DNA from: Helichrysum umbraculigerum
Taxonomy: Eukaryota > Streptophyta > Magnoliopsida > Asterales > Asteraceae
DNA length: 64,000 nucleotides
Direction: 5' to 3'
NCBI GenBank assembly: GCA_949592205.1
Contig: CATIUR010000011.1
Location: 3,286,001-3,350,000 of the forward strand
This document shows, piece by piece, positions 33,872-45,445 of this stretch. Under the pieces are notes generated by a model. It worked only from the letters and a program-made list of their open reading frames with translations. It was not told where the DNA came from and did not search any database. Every line of letters starts with the position of its first letter. Position 1 is the first letter of the stretch. A program made the position numbers and the translations under genes.

Positions 33872-34263
33872 TATTGAAGATACAACCGATGAAGAAGATG
33901 AAAATATGATTCATACCATTAATCCGGCTGTGAAGTATTGGAAACTTCCAAAGCAGAAGAAAAGGATTGGAATATCAGAAGTTGATATTACTGGTAAACG
34001 CGAAGTGCGTAAAGGAATTATCGGATGGTACTTTGACTCTGAACTGAAGCTGTTTGCGATTAAAAGGTTTGACGGAGTTCAATATTTTGAGCAAAAGCTT
34101 GCAGTGTTCAGTTCTCTACCACATTATGAGATATGTGACTTGGCTAGATTAGAATTGAAGAACCCAAGTAATAATATTTTTGGAAGATATGTTGAACATA
34201 TTATTAAGACTGAGGTTCGTTCAGGAAAGTTTGACAAGATTAAGCCAAGGAACGGTAAGACGA
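33872..34263 (+). pseudogene. Outer ORF3, segment 3 (C-terminal domain)
   Basis: Continues segment 2 across the G2 junction in frame: acidic residues, then the C-terminal domain with 'KRFDGVQYF' matching 'KRRDGVQYF' in A, and 'FGRYVEHIIKTEVRSGKFD' aligned with the A copy. No stop in this piece. It is interrupted by C after the duplicated GACGA (34259-34263) and resumes at 46076. The apparent stop soon after 34263 belongs to the LTR of C. Confidence 0.8.
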
Positions 34264-34952
34264 TGTTAGTCCCTGTTTAACTTAATAAACAATCTTACGT
34301 AAAAAGCCTTGAATATATTATTGAGAAGTTGCGGAATCACACTCAATAATATTAAGAAGATCAATGAATATTAATTAAATTAATGAACATAATAATATAC
34401 CGAAAGCTTCAATCTTATTAATGATATAAGACGAATACACTTGATGTATTAGGGTTACAGAAAACCTTGAAGCTGCGAAAAATCATTAACCTATCTAGGT
34501 CTAAAGGATCTCTATTTATAACATATAGAGTCCTATACAATCTCCTACAAATATGGAATAAAATAACTTCCATAACCGACTCATACTTATCACAAAATCA
34601 TAAACAGTTTTAACTACCATTCTGATGTAAACAGTTGTAACTGTTACACATTCAGTTGTAACTGCTTCAATTGTAATATACGACTAAGTACAAATATATA
34701 ATCAGTGTTAACTGTTTCATATATAACTAACAGTTACTAATACATAAGCAGTTTTAACTACTTACAGACACATAACTATCAGTTGTAATCTATCTTCAAT
34801 CAGTTGTAACACTTGTCTTCTCATCAGTTTTCTTCTATCAGTTGTAACTTCATAAAGACAGTTTTAACCTTCAAAGCAAACAGTTTTAATCACTTATACT
34901 CTGTCTTCTCATCAGAACTTCAACTCAGACCTGAAACAGTTTTGACCCAACA
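34264..34952 (-). repeat. C 3' LTR (689 bp)
   Basis: Begins TGTTAGTCCC and ends GACCCAACA on the + strand. The minus strand has a TATAAATAG core near 34512-34520. From about 34600 to 34945 it carries over a dozen copies of CAGTTKTAAC-type motifs. It includes a 64-bp segment missing from the 5' LTR. Confidence 0.95.
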
Positions 34953-34963
34953 ATCTCCCCCTA
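34953..34963 (-). other. C polypurine tract
   Basis: The minus strand reads TAGGGGGAGAT directly before the 3' LTR, as expected for plus-strand priming. Other GGGGGAG-type tracts occur inside the element (36820s, 39710s). Confidence 0.85.
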
Positions 34964-35039
34964 AACTTAATCTGTCCTTCACAGCATTAAGTTTCTTCTA
35001 ATCCTCCATTATAAGCTTCACAAAATTCTTTCAAAACTG

Positions 35040-38000
35040 TTAGTCATTTCTCCTCTTCTTCCTATCAATCTCCTCCTTCTTATGAATCTGATTCAGCACC
35101 ATATATACCAATTCCAGAGCTACATCATCTAAAACTGCAGCTTGTAGCCTTGCATTTCTCAAGCCCATCAAAAATCTCAGATTTATATCATAAAATCTAT
35201 CTGTCAATAACCACATAAACACTGCATCCTCCATAACAATCTGATGTACTCCAGGTTTGGCATGATAAATCCAATTTCTGACCTTGCTAAAAGTAGCAAA
35301 CTGAAATGGAAACTCTTCTGGTTCAAACATAGCCTTAATCCAATGCCATGTAACTTTCTCAACCAGATTATCAAACCTTTTCAAATCTAAATTCTTTTCC
35401 ATCCCAATCTCATACATTCTCACCAAATCAGTCCTACTAATTCTCTTTATCAAATCCCTAAAAGATCTCCACCAAGATATATTTCCATCTGCTCTTTCAA
35501 CTTTAATCTTGTGAATCTTAACAGGATTGACAAATTGCTCTATAGACCAATCAATGATACCAGGTAATTCAACATTAATTACCTCAGATTCCATAGGCTG
35601 TAACAGAATAAACTCCTTCAATTCATCAATATTTATTTCTCTATCAGGAATTTCATCTAACTCTCTCTTCTTTTGCTCAAGTTCATCTTTCCTCCTCTTC
35701 TCAGCTTCTATCTTTTCTCTTTTTTCTTTTTCTTCCTTTTCTTTCAATTTTCTTTCTTTTTCAGCCTCTTTCTTTTCCTTTTCAACTTCCTGCTTTTTCT
35801 TCTCAGCTTCTTTCTTTTCTGTTTGTTTCTTTTCAATCACTTCAGGATTCAACTCATCTTTATCCCATAACTCCTGCAATCTCTCTAAACTCATCTGTTT
35901 CAATGCATTCAAAGGAATATACCCACCTTTCAACTTTGCAATCAAGTTCTTCTTCATTTGAGCTTTTGTTGGTGGTTTTGCAACTTTTTTCTTTCTTGCT
36001 TCCTCTGCTTTTCTTTTCTTAACCTGCTCAACAAGATATTCAATATCATCCTGTCTCTGTTCTTTCAGTAAATATTCATCCCACTCTGCCACTTGCTCTT
36101 TTGTCATTTTCACAAACTTTCCTTCCTCAATCTCAACATCAATCAATCCCTCTGCATTTAGCTCAGCCTGTAACCTTTGAGCATACTCAATATCATGAGC
36201 AGTTACTTCTGGTGGCACTAGTTTTTGCTTTTTCTTCTTTGGTTCTTCTACCAGTTTTCCCTTGCCTTTATCTTTTGGATCAATCTTTGGCAATTCTTTC
36301 TGTTGAACAGGAACAGCAGCAGGTTCTCTAATTTGAAATCCAGGCAAAGATGGTTGTTGTGTAGATTTCTTCTTTGGAGTTTCAACCTTCTTTCCTGTTC
36401 CAGTCATCTTAGCAGTTTTAACTGGAATGCTTTTCTTCCTAGTCTTTTCAACTTGTTGAGCATCAGTTTTTGCTTCTTTTTCCACTGCTATCTCTGGTTT
36501 ACTCACCTCTTCACCATCATCCTCATCAATCTTTAACTCCTCAGTCTTATCATCCAAATTAACCTCTACAGTCTGCTCCACTGACCCAACAACCTCAGTA
36601 TATTCAGAATTATTTTCATCTGCCACTGGGTCATTCATCTCTGTTTCCACTGTCTCAAACACTGACTCATTAACCTCTGGCTCTGTAGGTGGTGTTGGAG
36701 GTGTATGCACAAATTCATCATCCACTGGTTGTTCCATTTCAATCTCTTCATCAACTTTTTCATCATCAGACACAACCTTATCATTCTCATTCCTCTTATC
36801 ACCCAAATTTGTCCTGACCTTCTCCCCCTTTTTGAAAGCATTTTGTTAAAAATTATAAGTCTCCTCAGGTTCTGAAGTATCATGAACCACATATTTCCTC
36901 CCTTTCTTCAAACATTGAATAACAATCCTCTCTAACTGCTTCACTTTCCTCTGCAACTGAGTAATAACTTCATCCTTTGCCTTATTCTTCTTCCTCTCCT
37001 GTACAAACTCAGCCCATACATAATCAACCATTTTCGTCAATTCCAAGTTAGTTCTAGCCTCAACACCTTCAGGATGTGAATCCTTTGGTGAATCATTGAC
37101 ATCATCAAACTCTGACTCATGCCTAGCATGATCATCAAAGTCCCCTTGGTTCTTGGTACTGGGACCACTAGTATCATGTACAGGTGTAGAATCATATCCA
37201 TGTGTTGCCTCTGATTGGGTCTTATTAATGTTACTTCTGTCCTGCTCTGCCAGTGGGCTAGAAGCAGTAGAAGCAGCCCTCTCAGAATGATCATCCTCCT
37301 CCTCATTGATCATCTGCTGTGATGAATCATTTGTCTGAGACACCTGAGCAGCAACAGCCTCAGATGCCTGGTTTTTAGCCTTTTTGGCTTTAGTAGGTTT
37401 AGCTGTTGTGGTCCCTTATTTTCTCTTAGTACCCCCAACTACTGTGGGTTGAGAAGTGGTGGGTGGAACCATTCTCTCAGTAGTTGGTTCAGCTTCAGTT
37501 GGTAGTACTGATGCTGTGGTGGAAGGTGCAGGAAGCATTGTAGAAAATAATGCTGTAACCTTCCCAGAAAATTTAGTATCTCTCTTCATATTTACAAAAA
37601 CTTTTGGTTTAAAAGAGACAATACCAATAATCTTTTCAAGTGCAGTTATATTAGGAATTTGTTCATTTAAGAACAACTGCACAAAACGTGGATACATCAA
37701 AAACTTAATCTTTGGCTGCTCAATGTTTCTAAGCATACCAGAAAATATCAGATTTGAAAAATTAAACCTTTGACCAGTTGCAAGACAAGTAATTGCATAA
37801 GCAATGTTGCTTCCAAACTGCTCAAAAGATGATCTCTTAGATGATAAGCAGTGTAAAATTGTATGTATTAAAAATCTCCACTGATGAGAAAATAAGGTTT
37901 TCTGAAAAGTAAAAATTTCAAAAGAACCCTCATAACCCATCAATCGTAAAGTATCATACATAACAGTATCCTCTAAAGAAGATATACCTGCCTCATCATC

Positions 38001-38294
38001 TAGTTGTAATGAAGCTCTAACAGTAGCTTCTGTGATTACAACACGTGTATCCATAACTTCTGAAACGATTCTTTTAATCCCCTGTTCCTCTTCTATTGAT
38101 GCATTCACCTAGAAATTGTTGATATGATCGTGAGATATTCTGGGTGCTACAGTGAGAGCATGACGAATATGTGAAGCACGAAGGAAATCAATGATTTCCA
38201 CATACTCGTTTGCCTCTGCAGGTTTCATTAAGAATGCAATCATATTGTGATCTTTTCCAATCGGTAGTTGAACAGTAGACGAAGTCGATGCCAT
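35040..38294 (-). pseudogene. ORF3 of C, one frame with three stops
   Basis: From ATG at 38294 a single frame of about 1,085 codons runs to 35040, broken only by TAG 38109, TAA 37416 and TAA 36846; there is no frameshift. Domains: an N-terminal domain homologous to outer and A ORF3 ('FLRASHIRHALT', 'QWRFLIHTILHCLSS', 'FLMYPRFVQLFLNE'), a long acidic linker, a Lys/Glu-rich coiled coil ('KKEAEKKKQEVEKEKKEAEK', middle) and a C-terminal domain ('DGNISWWRSFRDL'). The first stop replaces a tryptophan, to judge from the outer copy. It is the largest ORF3 in the window, has no introns and no recognised enzyme motif. From memory, Asteraceae relatives carry a 'synaptobrevin, longin-like' label; unverified. 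Confidence 0.8.
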
Positions 38295-38694
38295 GATAAG
38301 AAATCAAGTAATCGAGAAGAATCGAAGATGATTTTACAGAATCGAAAATCAATGAGACTTATCGCAGTTGTTTGTATGTGAAATTTTGAAAGCGTAATGA
38401 GAAACCCTAAGTGTTGAGAGTTAAGTACTGAAATTAAATCAGTTGTAAGCCCTAATTTGATCAGATCCCCAATTATAACTAAAACAGTGTTAATTAAATA
38501 AAATAACACGTTCAGTGATAACTGTGAAAATAACCATCAGTGGTAATCAACACTTGGTTTCTCAAATGCATCATTTACATAATTAAGCTAGCAGTGCTAA
38601 CTTGTACAAGCAGTACCAACCGACCAAGGCAGTGCTAACTTAATACAAGTAGTACTTCAGTTCTAGCAAAATGATATAAACAAAGCAGTGGTTG

Positions 38695-38740
<46 letters not shown>

Positions 38741-39029
38741 GAAAACAAACTCCACAAGCAGTGACACTTCATAAACACCTGCATAAGTTAGACTCCAAAA
38801 CCTAGCAATATAACTTGCAGTGGTAATTCCAAACAAAAATACAAGTATACAGTGTTAACTATACACCAACAGTGGTGAAGTGATTATTACCACTGTTTAT
38901 AATAAAAGTAAGAAACAGTGATAACGATACACATTACACACAATCAGTGTTTAATTAACAAATCAGTATTAACCCAAATTGAAATCACAGTAGATATTAT
39001 TCACAGAAAGCAGTAACAAGAGAAATAAC
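38295..39029 (-). other. C spacer between pol and ORF3
   Basis: About 735 bp without a gene. It is dense in CAGTGTTAAC/CAGTGCTAAC/CAGTGGTAA motifs resembling those in the C LTR and contains a 41-bp A tract (minus strand). It is not recognisably similar to the post-pol region of A, B or the outer element, and I see no clear TATA box. Confidence 0.6.
38697..38737 (-). repeat. 41-bp poly(A) tract after pol of C
   Basis: Uninterrupted run of 41 T on the + strand (A on the coding strand), about 290 bp after the pol stop. A-rich runs follow pol in the outer element (8207), A (53681-53720) and the pol deletion point of B (60831-60853). Confidence 0.95.
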
Positions 39030-42000
39030 TTATGACAGATTGATCATTCCAATACTAGTAACCAAGAATGTGAATCTGCCTACATCAAAAGCTTTTGTAA
39101 ACAGATCAGCAAATTGATTATCAGTATGAACTTTCAAAATTTGAATAAGTCTTTTCTCATTACAATCTCTAATGAAATGATATCTGATTTCAATATGCTT
39201 TGTTTTAGAATGTTTAACTGGGTTATTAATAATACTGATTGCAGAGCTATTATCAATAAAAATAGGAGTATTAAGAAAGGTAAAACCATAATCTAGCATC
39301 TGATTCTGAATCCATAGCACTTGAGCACAGCAACTTGCAGCTGCTACATATTCTGCCTCTGCTGTAGATGTAGATACAGTGGTTTGTTTCTTGCATTGCC
39401 ATGAAACCAATCTTTCTCCCAAAAATTGACAACCTCCTGATGTAGATTTCCTGTCCAAATTAGCTCCTCCATAATCACTATCTGTGTAAGCTATCAGATC
39501 AAAAGAATTAAACTTTAGATACCAAAGGCCCAATTTTGATTGACCCTTCAAATATCTAAAAATTCTTTTGACTGCTAGAAGATGTGATAGCTTTGGATTA
39601 GCTTGAAATCTTGCACATAAACACACTGCAAACATGATGTCAGGCCTTGATGAAGTGAGATACATAAGAGACCCAATCATTGATCTGTAAAGATGTTCAT
39701 CCACACTCTCCCCCTCAAGATCTGCATGTAATTTCTTGTTTGTCTCAACTGGTGTGCTTGCAACTTTAGCATCTTTGTACCCAAACCGATCCAGTATATC
39801 ATTCACATACTTACTTTGATGAATAAAGATTCCTTCTTTCTGTTGCTTTACTTGTAGCCCCAAGAAAAATGTTAATTCCCCCATGGAGCTCATCTTGAAC
39901 TTTTCATGCATCAATGATTCAAACTCCTTGCAAAGACTATCCTTTGTTGAACCAAAAATGATATCATCTACATAAACTTGAACCAGTAGTATATCATTCT
40001 TAATTCTTTTAGTAAACAAAGTTTTATCTATTGCACCCCTTTTGAATCCATTCTGCAACAGATAATCTGAAAAAGTATCATACCAGGCTCTAGGTGCTTG
40101 ATGTAAGCCATAAAGAGCTTTATCCAGTTTGAAAACTTTATCAGGAAATTTAGAATCTTCAAACCCTGGTGGTTGACATACATAGACCTCTTCCTGTATA
40201 GTGCCATACAGAAAAGCACTCTTAACATCCATCTGATACACAATGAATCCCTTGAATGAAGCATAAGCCAAAAACAATCTAATTGCCTCTATCCTTGCAA
40301 CAGGTGCAAAAACCTCATCATAATCAATCCCCTCTTCTTGTGAATACCCCTGAGCAACCAATCTAGCCTTGTTTTTGATCACTATACCTCTTTCATCCTT
40401 CTTGTTCTTGAAAATCCATTTAGTACCAATTGCCCTCTTCTCTTTAGGCAAATCAACCAATGTCCAAACTTCTTGAATCTTAAACTGAAGCAACTCCTCT
40501 TGCATAGCTTCAATCCAACTAGGATCTCTCAAAGCTTCAGTAACCTTCTTTGGTTCTGTTTGAGACAGAAAACAGGCAAACAAAGAAGTATTAACAGCTT
40601 CTGTATCAAGATTTACTTCTTCCTCATTTGCTGAAGCTTCAAACACCTGACTTTGATTTCTTGTTTTAACAGCTGATTCAATATCTCCTATTACATTCTC
40701 AAGTGGATGATCTTTATGAGTAATGTATTTAGATGCTGCTGTTTCTTGAATACTCTCCTCTAAGTTGGTAAAATTTCCTTCTTGACCAGACTCACTACTT
40801 GACACTTCTCTTGCAATTCTCTTTGACAAAGGAGTAAAACTCATCAAATGTAGATAATTCAAATGTTCCTGCTCTGTGTCAAGATGCTTTGTAGGTGTCT
40901 GATCAACATTCACACCTGCCTTAGTATTCTTCTGTACTGGACTCATATCACTGTCTTCTGTACTGTCTTCAATAACAGGTCTATCAGAATCATCAACATG
41001 AGAAAATGATGTTTCATCTGATTTTCCTGTTTCCACATCCTGTGATGTCGTTGGTTGATCAGTATCAAACACTTCTGGGGGATCAGGAGACCAAATTGGA
41101 AATAATATATATTCCAATGAATCATTCTTCTTTCCAACTGATATTCCTGATTTTGCTCTACCTTCTTCATCACCTGTTCCTGCATTTGTACCTGCACTTG
41201 TACCTGCACTAGTACCTGCACTAGTATCCACATTTGTATATCTAAAAGCAGTATTAAGTGCATCAATATCAAACAGTGATTCAGGACCTTTTCCCTCAGG
41301 ATTAACAGTGTTTTCATTAAAAGTAATGTGCACTGTTTCTTCTATGATTCTGGTCCTTTGATTGAATACCCTATAAGATTTACTTTGAATAGAATAACCA
41401 ACAAATATCCCCTCATCAGCCTTACTCTGAAACTTACCTAAGTGATCTTTGGTATTTAAGATTGTACAAGGACACCCAAAAGATTTTAAGAAACTAACCA
41501 AAGGCTTTCTCTTAAACAACAGTTCATATGGTGTCTTGTTATGAGGCTTAACAACTAATACTCTATTCTGAACATAACAAGCTGTGCTAACTGCCTCTGC
41601 CCAAAAAGACATAGGTAGCTTTGCATCAGATAGCATGGTTCTAGCAGCCTCAATCAGTGTCCTATTCCTCCTTTCAGCTACTCTATTTTGTTGAGGAGTT
41701 CTAGGTGCACTAAATTCTCTCTTAATACCTTTAACTTCACAGAATTTATCCATCTCATGATTTTTAAATTCTGTTCCATTATCACTTCTGATGATCTTTA
41801 CTCTTTTATCCAATTGATTCTCCATCTTAGTTATAAATGATCTAAGTATTTCACCTGTCTCATCCTTTGTCCTAAGAAAGAAAACCCATGTAAATCTAGA
41901 ATAATCATCAATAATCACAAGACAGTAAGACTTTTTCCCCATACTACTTATACTGGTTGGTCCAAATAAGTCCATATGCAATAAGTGTAAGGGTGTGCTA

Positions 42001-42602
42001 TTTGTGTTCACAGATTTGGACTTAAATGAGGATTTGTGTTGCTTTCCCTTTTGACAAGAAACACAATGATCATCACATGAATAGACCTTTTCAGGCAAAC
42101 CTCTAACAAGCTTGTTTTTGACAAGTTTATTAATGGTTTTGAAATTCATGTGACACATCCTCCTATGCCACAGTTCAGATTCATTCACACTTGCTTTAGA
42201 AATAAGACAGTTTAAATCAGGTTGAGGTGTCATATTTACTAAGTCACACTTATATACATTATCTTGTCTTGGAATTCTCATCAAAATCATGTTTTCCGGT
42301 ATTTTGAATTCTTTGGACAAGATAAGGCATTCAGTGTCAGTAAAAAGAACTGGGTTCTTTTTATCTGTGATTTGACTCACACTTAGTAAATTATACCTCA
42401 GTTGTTCCACAAAATAAACATTATCAAAACTTAGCTTTTCACTCTGAACTGTTCCTTTCCCTGTGATCCTTCCTCCTTTTGGATTGCTTCCAAAAGCTAC
42501 ATATCCTCCATCAAAAGATTTAAAGTCCTGCAGCTTTTCTTTGTCTCCAGTCATGTGCCGTGAGCATCCACTATCAATATGCCATAAGCTCTTAGGCTTG
42601 CC
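39030..42602 (-). CDS. pol: C pol (about 1190 aa), open
   Basis: The open frame begins at the acceptor-like CAG (42603-42605); no ATG is near, so it depends on splicing, frameshifting or another link to gag. Protease: DSGCSRHMTG at the very start. Integrase: HRRMCHMNF...CVSC zinc region, HMDLFGP, SDNGTEF, and ERRNRT; the usual glycine before VAER is arginine ('QQNRVAER'). Reverse transcriptase: YVDDIIFGS. RNase H: 'STAEAEYVAAASC' and 'KHIEIRYHFIRDC'. There are no stops, so this is the best-preserved copia pol here. It sits one base (+1) out of frame from the end of gag. Confidence 0.9.
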   Translation of the reverse strand, partial: GKPKSLWHIDSGCSRHMTGDKEKLQDFKSFDGGYVAFGSNPKGGRITGKGTVQSEKLSFDNVYFVEQLRYNLLSVSQITDKKNPVLFTDTECLILSKEFKIPENMILMRIPRQDNVYKCDLVNMTPQPDLNCLISKASVNESELWHRRMCHMNFKTINKLVKNKLVRGLPEKVYSCDDHCVSCQKGKQHKSSFKSKSVNTNSTPLHLLHMDLFGPTSISSMGKKSYCLVIIDDYSRFTWVFFLRTKDETGEILRSFITKMENQLDKRVKIIRSDNGTEFKNHEMDKFCEVKGIKREFSAPRTPQQNRVAERRNRTLIEAARTMLSDAKLPMSFWAEAVSTACYVQNRVLVVKPHNKTPYELLFKRKPLVSFLKSFGCPCTILNTKDHLGKFQSKADEGIFVGYSIQSKSYRVFNQRTRIIEETVHITFNENTVNPEGKGPESLFDIDALNTAFRYTNVDTSAGTSAGTSAGTNAGTGDEEGRAKSGISVGKKNDSLEYILFPIWSPDPPEVFDTDQPTTSQDVETGKSDETSFSHVDDSDRPVIEDSTEDSDMSPVQKNTKAGVNVDQTPTKHLDTEQEHLNYLHLMSFTPLSKRIAREVSSSESGQEGNFTNLEESIQETAASKYITHKDHPLENVIGDIESAVKTRNQSQVFEASANEEEVNLDTEAVNTSLFACFLSQTEPKKVTEALRDPSWIEAMQEELLQFKIQEVWTLVDLPKEKRAIGTKWIFKNKKDERGIVIKNKARLVAQGYSQEEGIDYDEVFAPVARIEAIRLFLAYASFKGFIVYQMDVKSAFLYGTIQEEVYVCQPPGFEDSKFPDKVFKLDKALYGLHQAPRAWYDTFSDYLLQNGFKRGAIDKTLFTKRIKNDILLVQVYVDDIIFGSTKDSLCKEFESLMHEKFKMSSMGELTFFLGLQVKQQKEGIFIHQSKYVNDILDRFGYKDAKVASTPVETNKKLHADLEGESVDEHLYRSMIGSLMYLTSSRPDIMFAVCLCARFQANPKLSHLLAVKRIFRYLKGQSKLGLWYLKFNSFDLIAYTDSDYGGANLDRKSTSGGCQFLGERLVSWQCKKQTTVSTSTAEAEYVAAASCCAQVLWIQNQMLDYGFTFLNTPIFIDNSSAISIINNPVKHSKTKHIEIRYHFIRDCNEKRLIQILKVHTDNQFADLFTKAFDVGRFTFLVTSIGMINLS

Positions 42603-42627
42603 CTGCACAAATAGTCAAAAAAGAGAA

Positions 42628-45348
42628 TTAATTTCTCTTGGGAACCCAAACCAATTTGGCTTTGGGTTTCCCATGTGCATTCACATAATCAACTTTCTTA
42701 AAGATTATTGATTGTGAAGCACTGTTGGTATTTGGATCTGTTAATTTATCAGACTTAATAGGTGTCCAAATCCAACTAATTTTAGACTTAACAGTGTTCT
42801 TTGGCTTAACAGTTTTAACTGTTTTACCAATTGAAGATTCAGTGTTAATTTTGTTAACACTGTTTTTGAAATCAGTTACCACTGTTTTAGTCTTTGAGCT
42901 TTTGCCTAATTTTGTTATTACTGCTGCAGTAGATTTACCTGTAACAGTGTTTAACATGGTAGCCTTTGAGTTTATCTTCTGAACTCTGGCAGTATGATCA
43001 ACTTTTGATTGAAAATTTTGTTTGTTAATCATATTTGCTTTTGTCCATGACTGTTTTCAAATCCTTTGAACATTCTCAGGATTATGATAGCAGTCATATT
43101 GAAGATGACCCATTTTTCCACATATAAAGCAAGACATTTCTTTAATCACAGTAACATTATTACCCAGTTTTTGTGAAATCATTTGATTCCAATTTCTTTG
43201 ATTACCTCTGGGTTTTTTATTTTGAAAACTCTGTGAAGAAGAAGCACTTGCTTTACATTTACAATTCACACAGTTATTCACAACAGATTCAACAACAGGT
43301 TTAGTAACTGAGTTAACTGTATTACTAACATATCCTAACCCATGTTTAGATTTGTTAGTATTCAAGCTCACCTTCTCTAAGTCTAGTTTAACCTTCTCCT
43401 TAAACATTTTCTTACCCTCTTCTAGTTTATCAGTTTTAAGATTAACAACTAGATCAGTAATTACTCTCTTCACATCCTCACATGTTGACTCAGACTTAGA
43501 TGATTCAGATTTCACACTCTTCTCACTATCAGATGTCCTATCACTCTGATCATCTTCTTCAGTCCAGTCACTAACTTCACCTTCTACAAACAGATCATCA
43601 TCAGATAAACTTTTAATTGGATCAGCCTTTTTAACCTCATCTACCATTTCTCTTTTAAGTGAATTGATATCAATTTCACTTTTGGGAGGAAAGTAGGTGT
43701 GATTATAAGGTGGAGGTACATTATTGTATCCTAATCCAGTCTTAAGTTTATCATGAATCTGTGAATTAATAAGTTTATTTACACTCTTTGAAGCATGTTC
43801 TAATTTACTTACATCAAGCCTTATACTATCTCTTTCACATGTGACCTCAGTAAGTTTCTTAGATAACAAATCAACTTTATCTTTAAAAGAGTCTCTCTCC
43901 CACCTAGCATATTCAATGTCATACTTAAACTGTGTTGCATTGACTTCATATGCCTTTATTTGATTTTCCAGATTTTCAATGACTGCTATGGTGTGTTTAC
44001 TTTTGATTTCCCATTGTTTTAGTTCCTCACACACATTTATATTATGATCTCTGTAGTGTTTAACAGTTTGTTTACAAACAGCAGAACATAATTTATTTTG
44101 TACCTCAGTAGGAACTTCTGACTTTTTGTCAGATTCTGCAATGGCCATGAGACATTGATTCTTCACAACATGCTCTTCTTGATCACTCCAATCCCATCCA
44201 CAGCCATCCATAGACACCAAAGCATTTGCTGAAGCCCCCTGAATTGGAATGTTTCTTGTCTGTGTTCCAGTGCTTCCAGATCTCTGACCATTACCATTCT
44301 GCTCTTGCCTAGGGTTTCTGCATTCTCTGGCAAAGTGTCCCATCTTGTGACAGTTGAAACACTCAATCTTGCTCTTATCAAACCAATTTGCATCATTCCT
44401 CTTGTATGCAAAGTTATTTCTACCAGTCCTCTGCATGAACCTTTTTGCTCTCTGAGTAATCAATGCAATTTGCCACTTGATGTCCATCTCCTCTAGATCA
44501 TCACCATCAAATTGTTCCAGATCTTCATTAGTAAGTGAAGAATTCACATTACTTGCAAAGAAAGATTCTAATATTTGATCATTAGAACTATTTGATGATG
44601 ATCCTGCTCCTCCTGAAACATGAGTAGAACCCATTTGACTTGATTCTGCTTTTGTTCCAGCCTTAGACATAAAAGCAGCATTATGACTGTATCCAGTAGC
44701 TTGCTTCTTACTTTCCACCTCAGACTCAAAGTTCCTCGGATCATTGTATATATCTTCTAGTTCCTTAACTTCAATGTCTGAACTCTGCCTTAATCCAACA
44801 GTATAAATTGTCCATTCATCACCTAATGATCTCAAGAACTTTCTGTTAAGATCTTCTTTGTCAATCTTAACCTTGTGATTTTCCAATTCTCCAACTAATT
44901 TAGTAAACCTATCAAAGGTTTGAGTTAGAGTTTCAGATTTCACATGGCTAAAATTTTCAAATTGTTGTTTTAACAGAGATCTTTTATTCTTTTTGGTGTT
45001 ATCATTACCACCAAACCTCTTCTCAATTGCCTCCATCAGTACCTTGGGATCTTCACAATTATCAAATCTGCTCTGATGCTCATTCGGAATGGAAAGCAAC
45101 AGAGTACTAAGTGCTTTGTACTCAGTAGATCTGATTTTCCTCTCTGCTTCAGATGTTGGTGGTGCTCTTGGTTGCTTTACTCCATCTCCATCAAGCGTTA
45201 CTGGTATACCATTAACAACAACTTCCCACATCTGATAATCCGTGAGAAGCATATATTGCCTGATTCTGACCTTCCATAGGTCAAACTCATCAGGTTTAAG
45301 CATTGGTATCTTTGTTGCTTGAATTCCTTCATTGCCTTCAGACGCCAT
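42628..45348 (-). pseudogene. gag: C gag with one in-frame stop
   Basis: ATG at 45348 ('MASEGNEG'); an upstream TTG also lies in frame but I prefer the ATG. Copia Gag capsid-type region (residues about 10-250, 'DEFDLWKVRIRQYM', 'FGGNDNTKKNKR'), zinc knuckle CFNCHKMGHFAREC, a coiled-coil/acidic middle, and a second knuckle CFICGKMGHLQYDC. TGA at 43057 interrupts it 18 residues after the second knuckle; the same frame continues to TAA 42628. The tail 'AKLVWVPKRN' matches the Gag ends of the other copia elements. Whether the TGA is read through or marks loss of function cannot be told. Confidence 0.85.
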
Positions 45349-45430
45349 TGAAATCAAAACTTAATATCTGAACTAAACTCAAATACTGATACTAATAATC
45401 CCAGATCTTCCTGTCTTCAAAGCTTCACAA

Positions 45431-45442
45431 GCTCTGATACCA
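45431..45442 (-). other. C primer binding site
   Basis: The minus strand reads TGGTATCAGAGC, 3 bp inside the 5' LTR: the tRNA-Met primer site. Confidence 0.9.
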
Positions 45443-45445
45443 CTT

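Noticed and set aside
10718..34263. An intron-containing host gene
   Set aside because: The gene lies just downstream of copia pol and its homologues occupy the same place in A and C, so an element accessory gene explains it better; a host origin far back remains possible.
35527..35961. Ser/Phe-rich open frame on the + strand
   Set aside because: It mirrors the Lys/Glu-rich coiled coil of ORF3 in C on the opposite strand.
38697..38737. Poly(T) run as a SINE tail or Pol III terminator
   Set aside because: No A/B box promoter or SINE body and no target duplication beside it.
42602..42640. Programmed ribosomal frameshift between gag and pol
   Set aside because: The required shift differs among copies (0, -1, +1) and I see no shared slippery sequence; the shared element is an acceptor-like site.
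34280..45440. Viral envelope gene for ORF3
   Set aside because: No signal peptide or membrane-spanning stretch is visible in the frames of A, C or the outer element.
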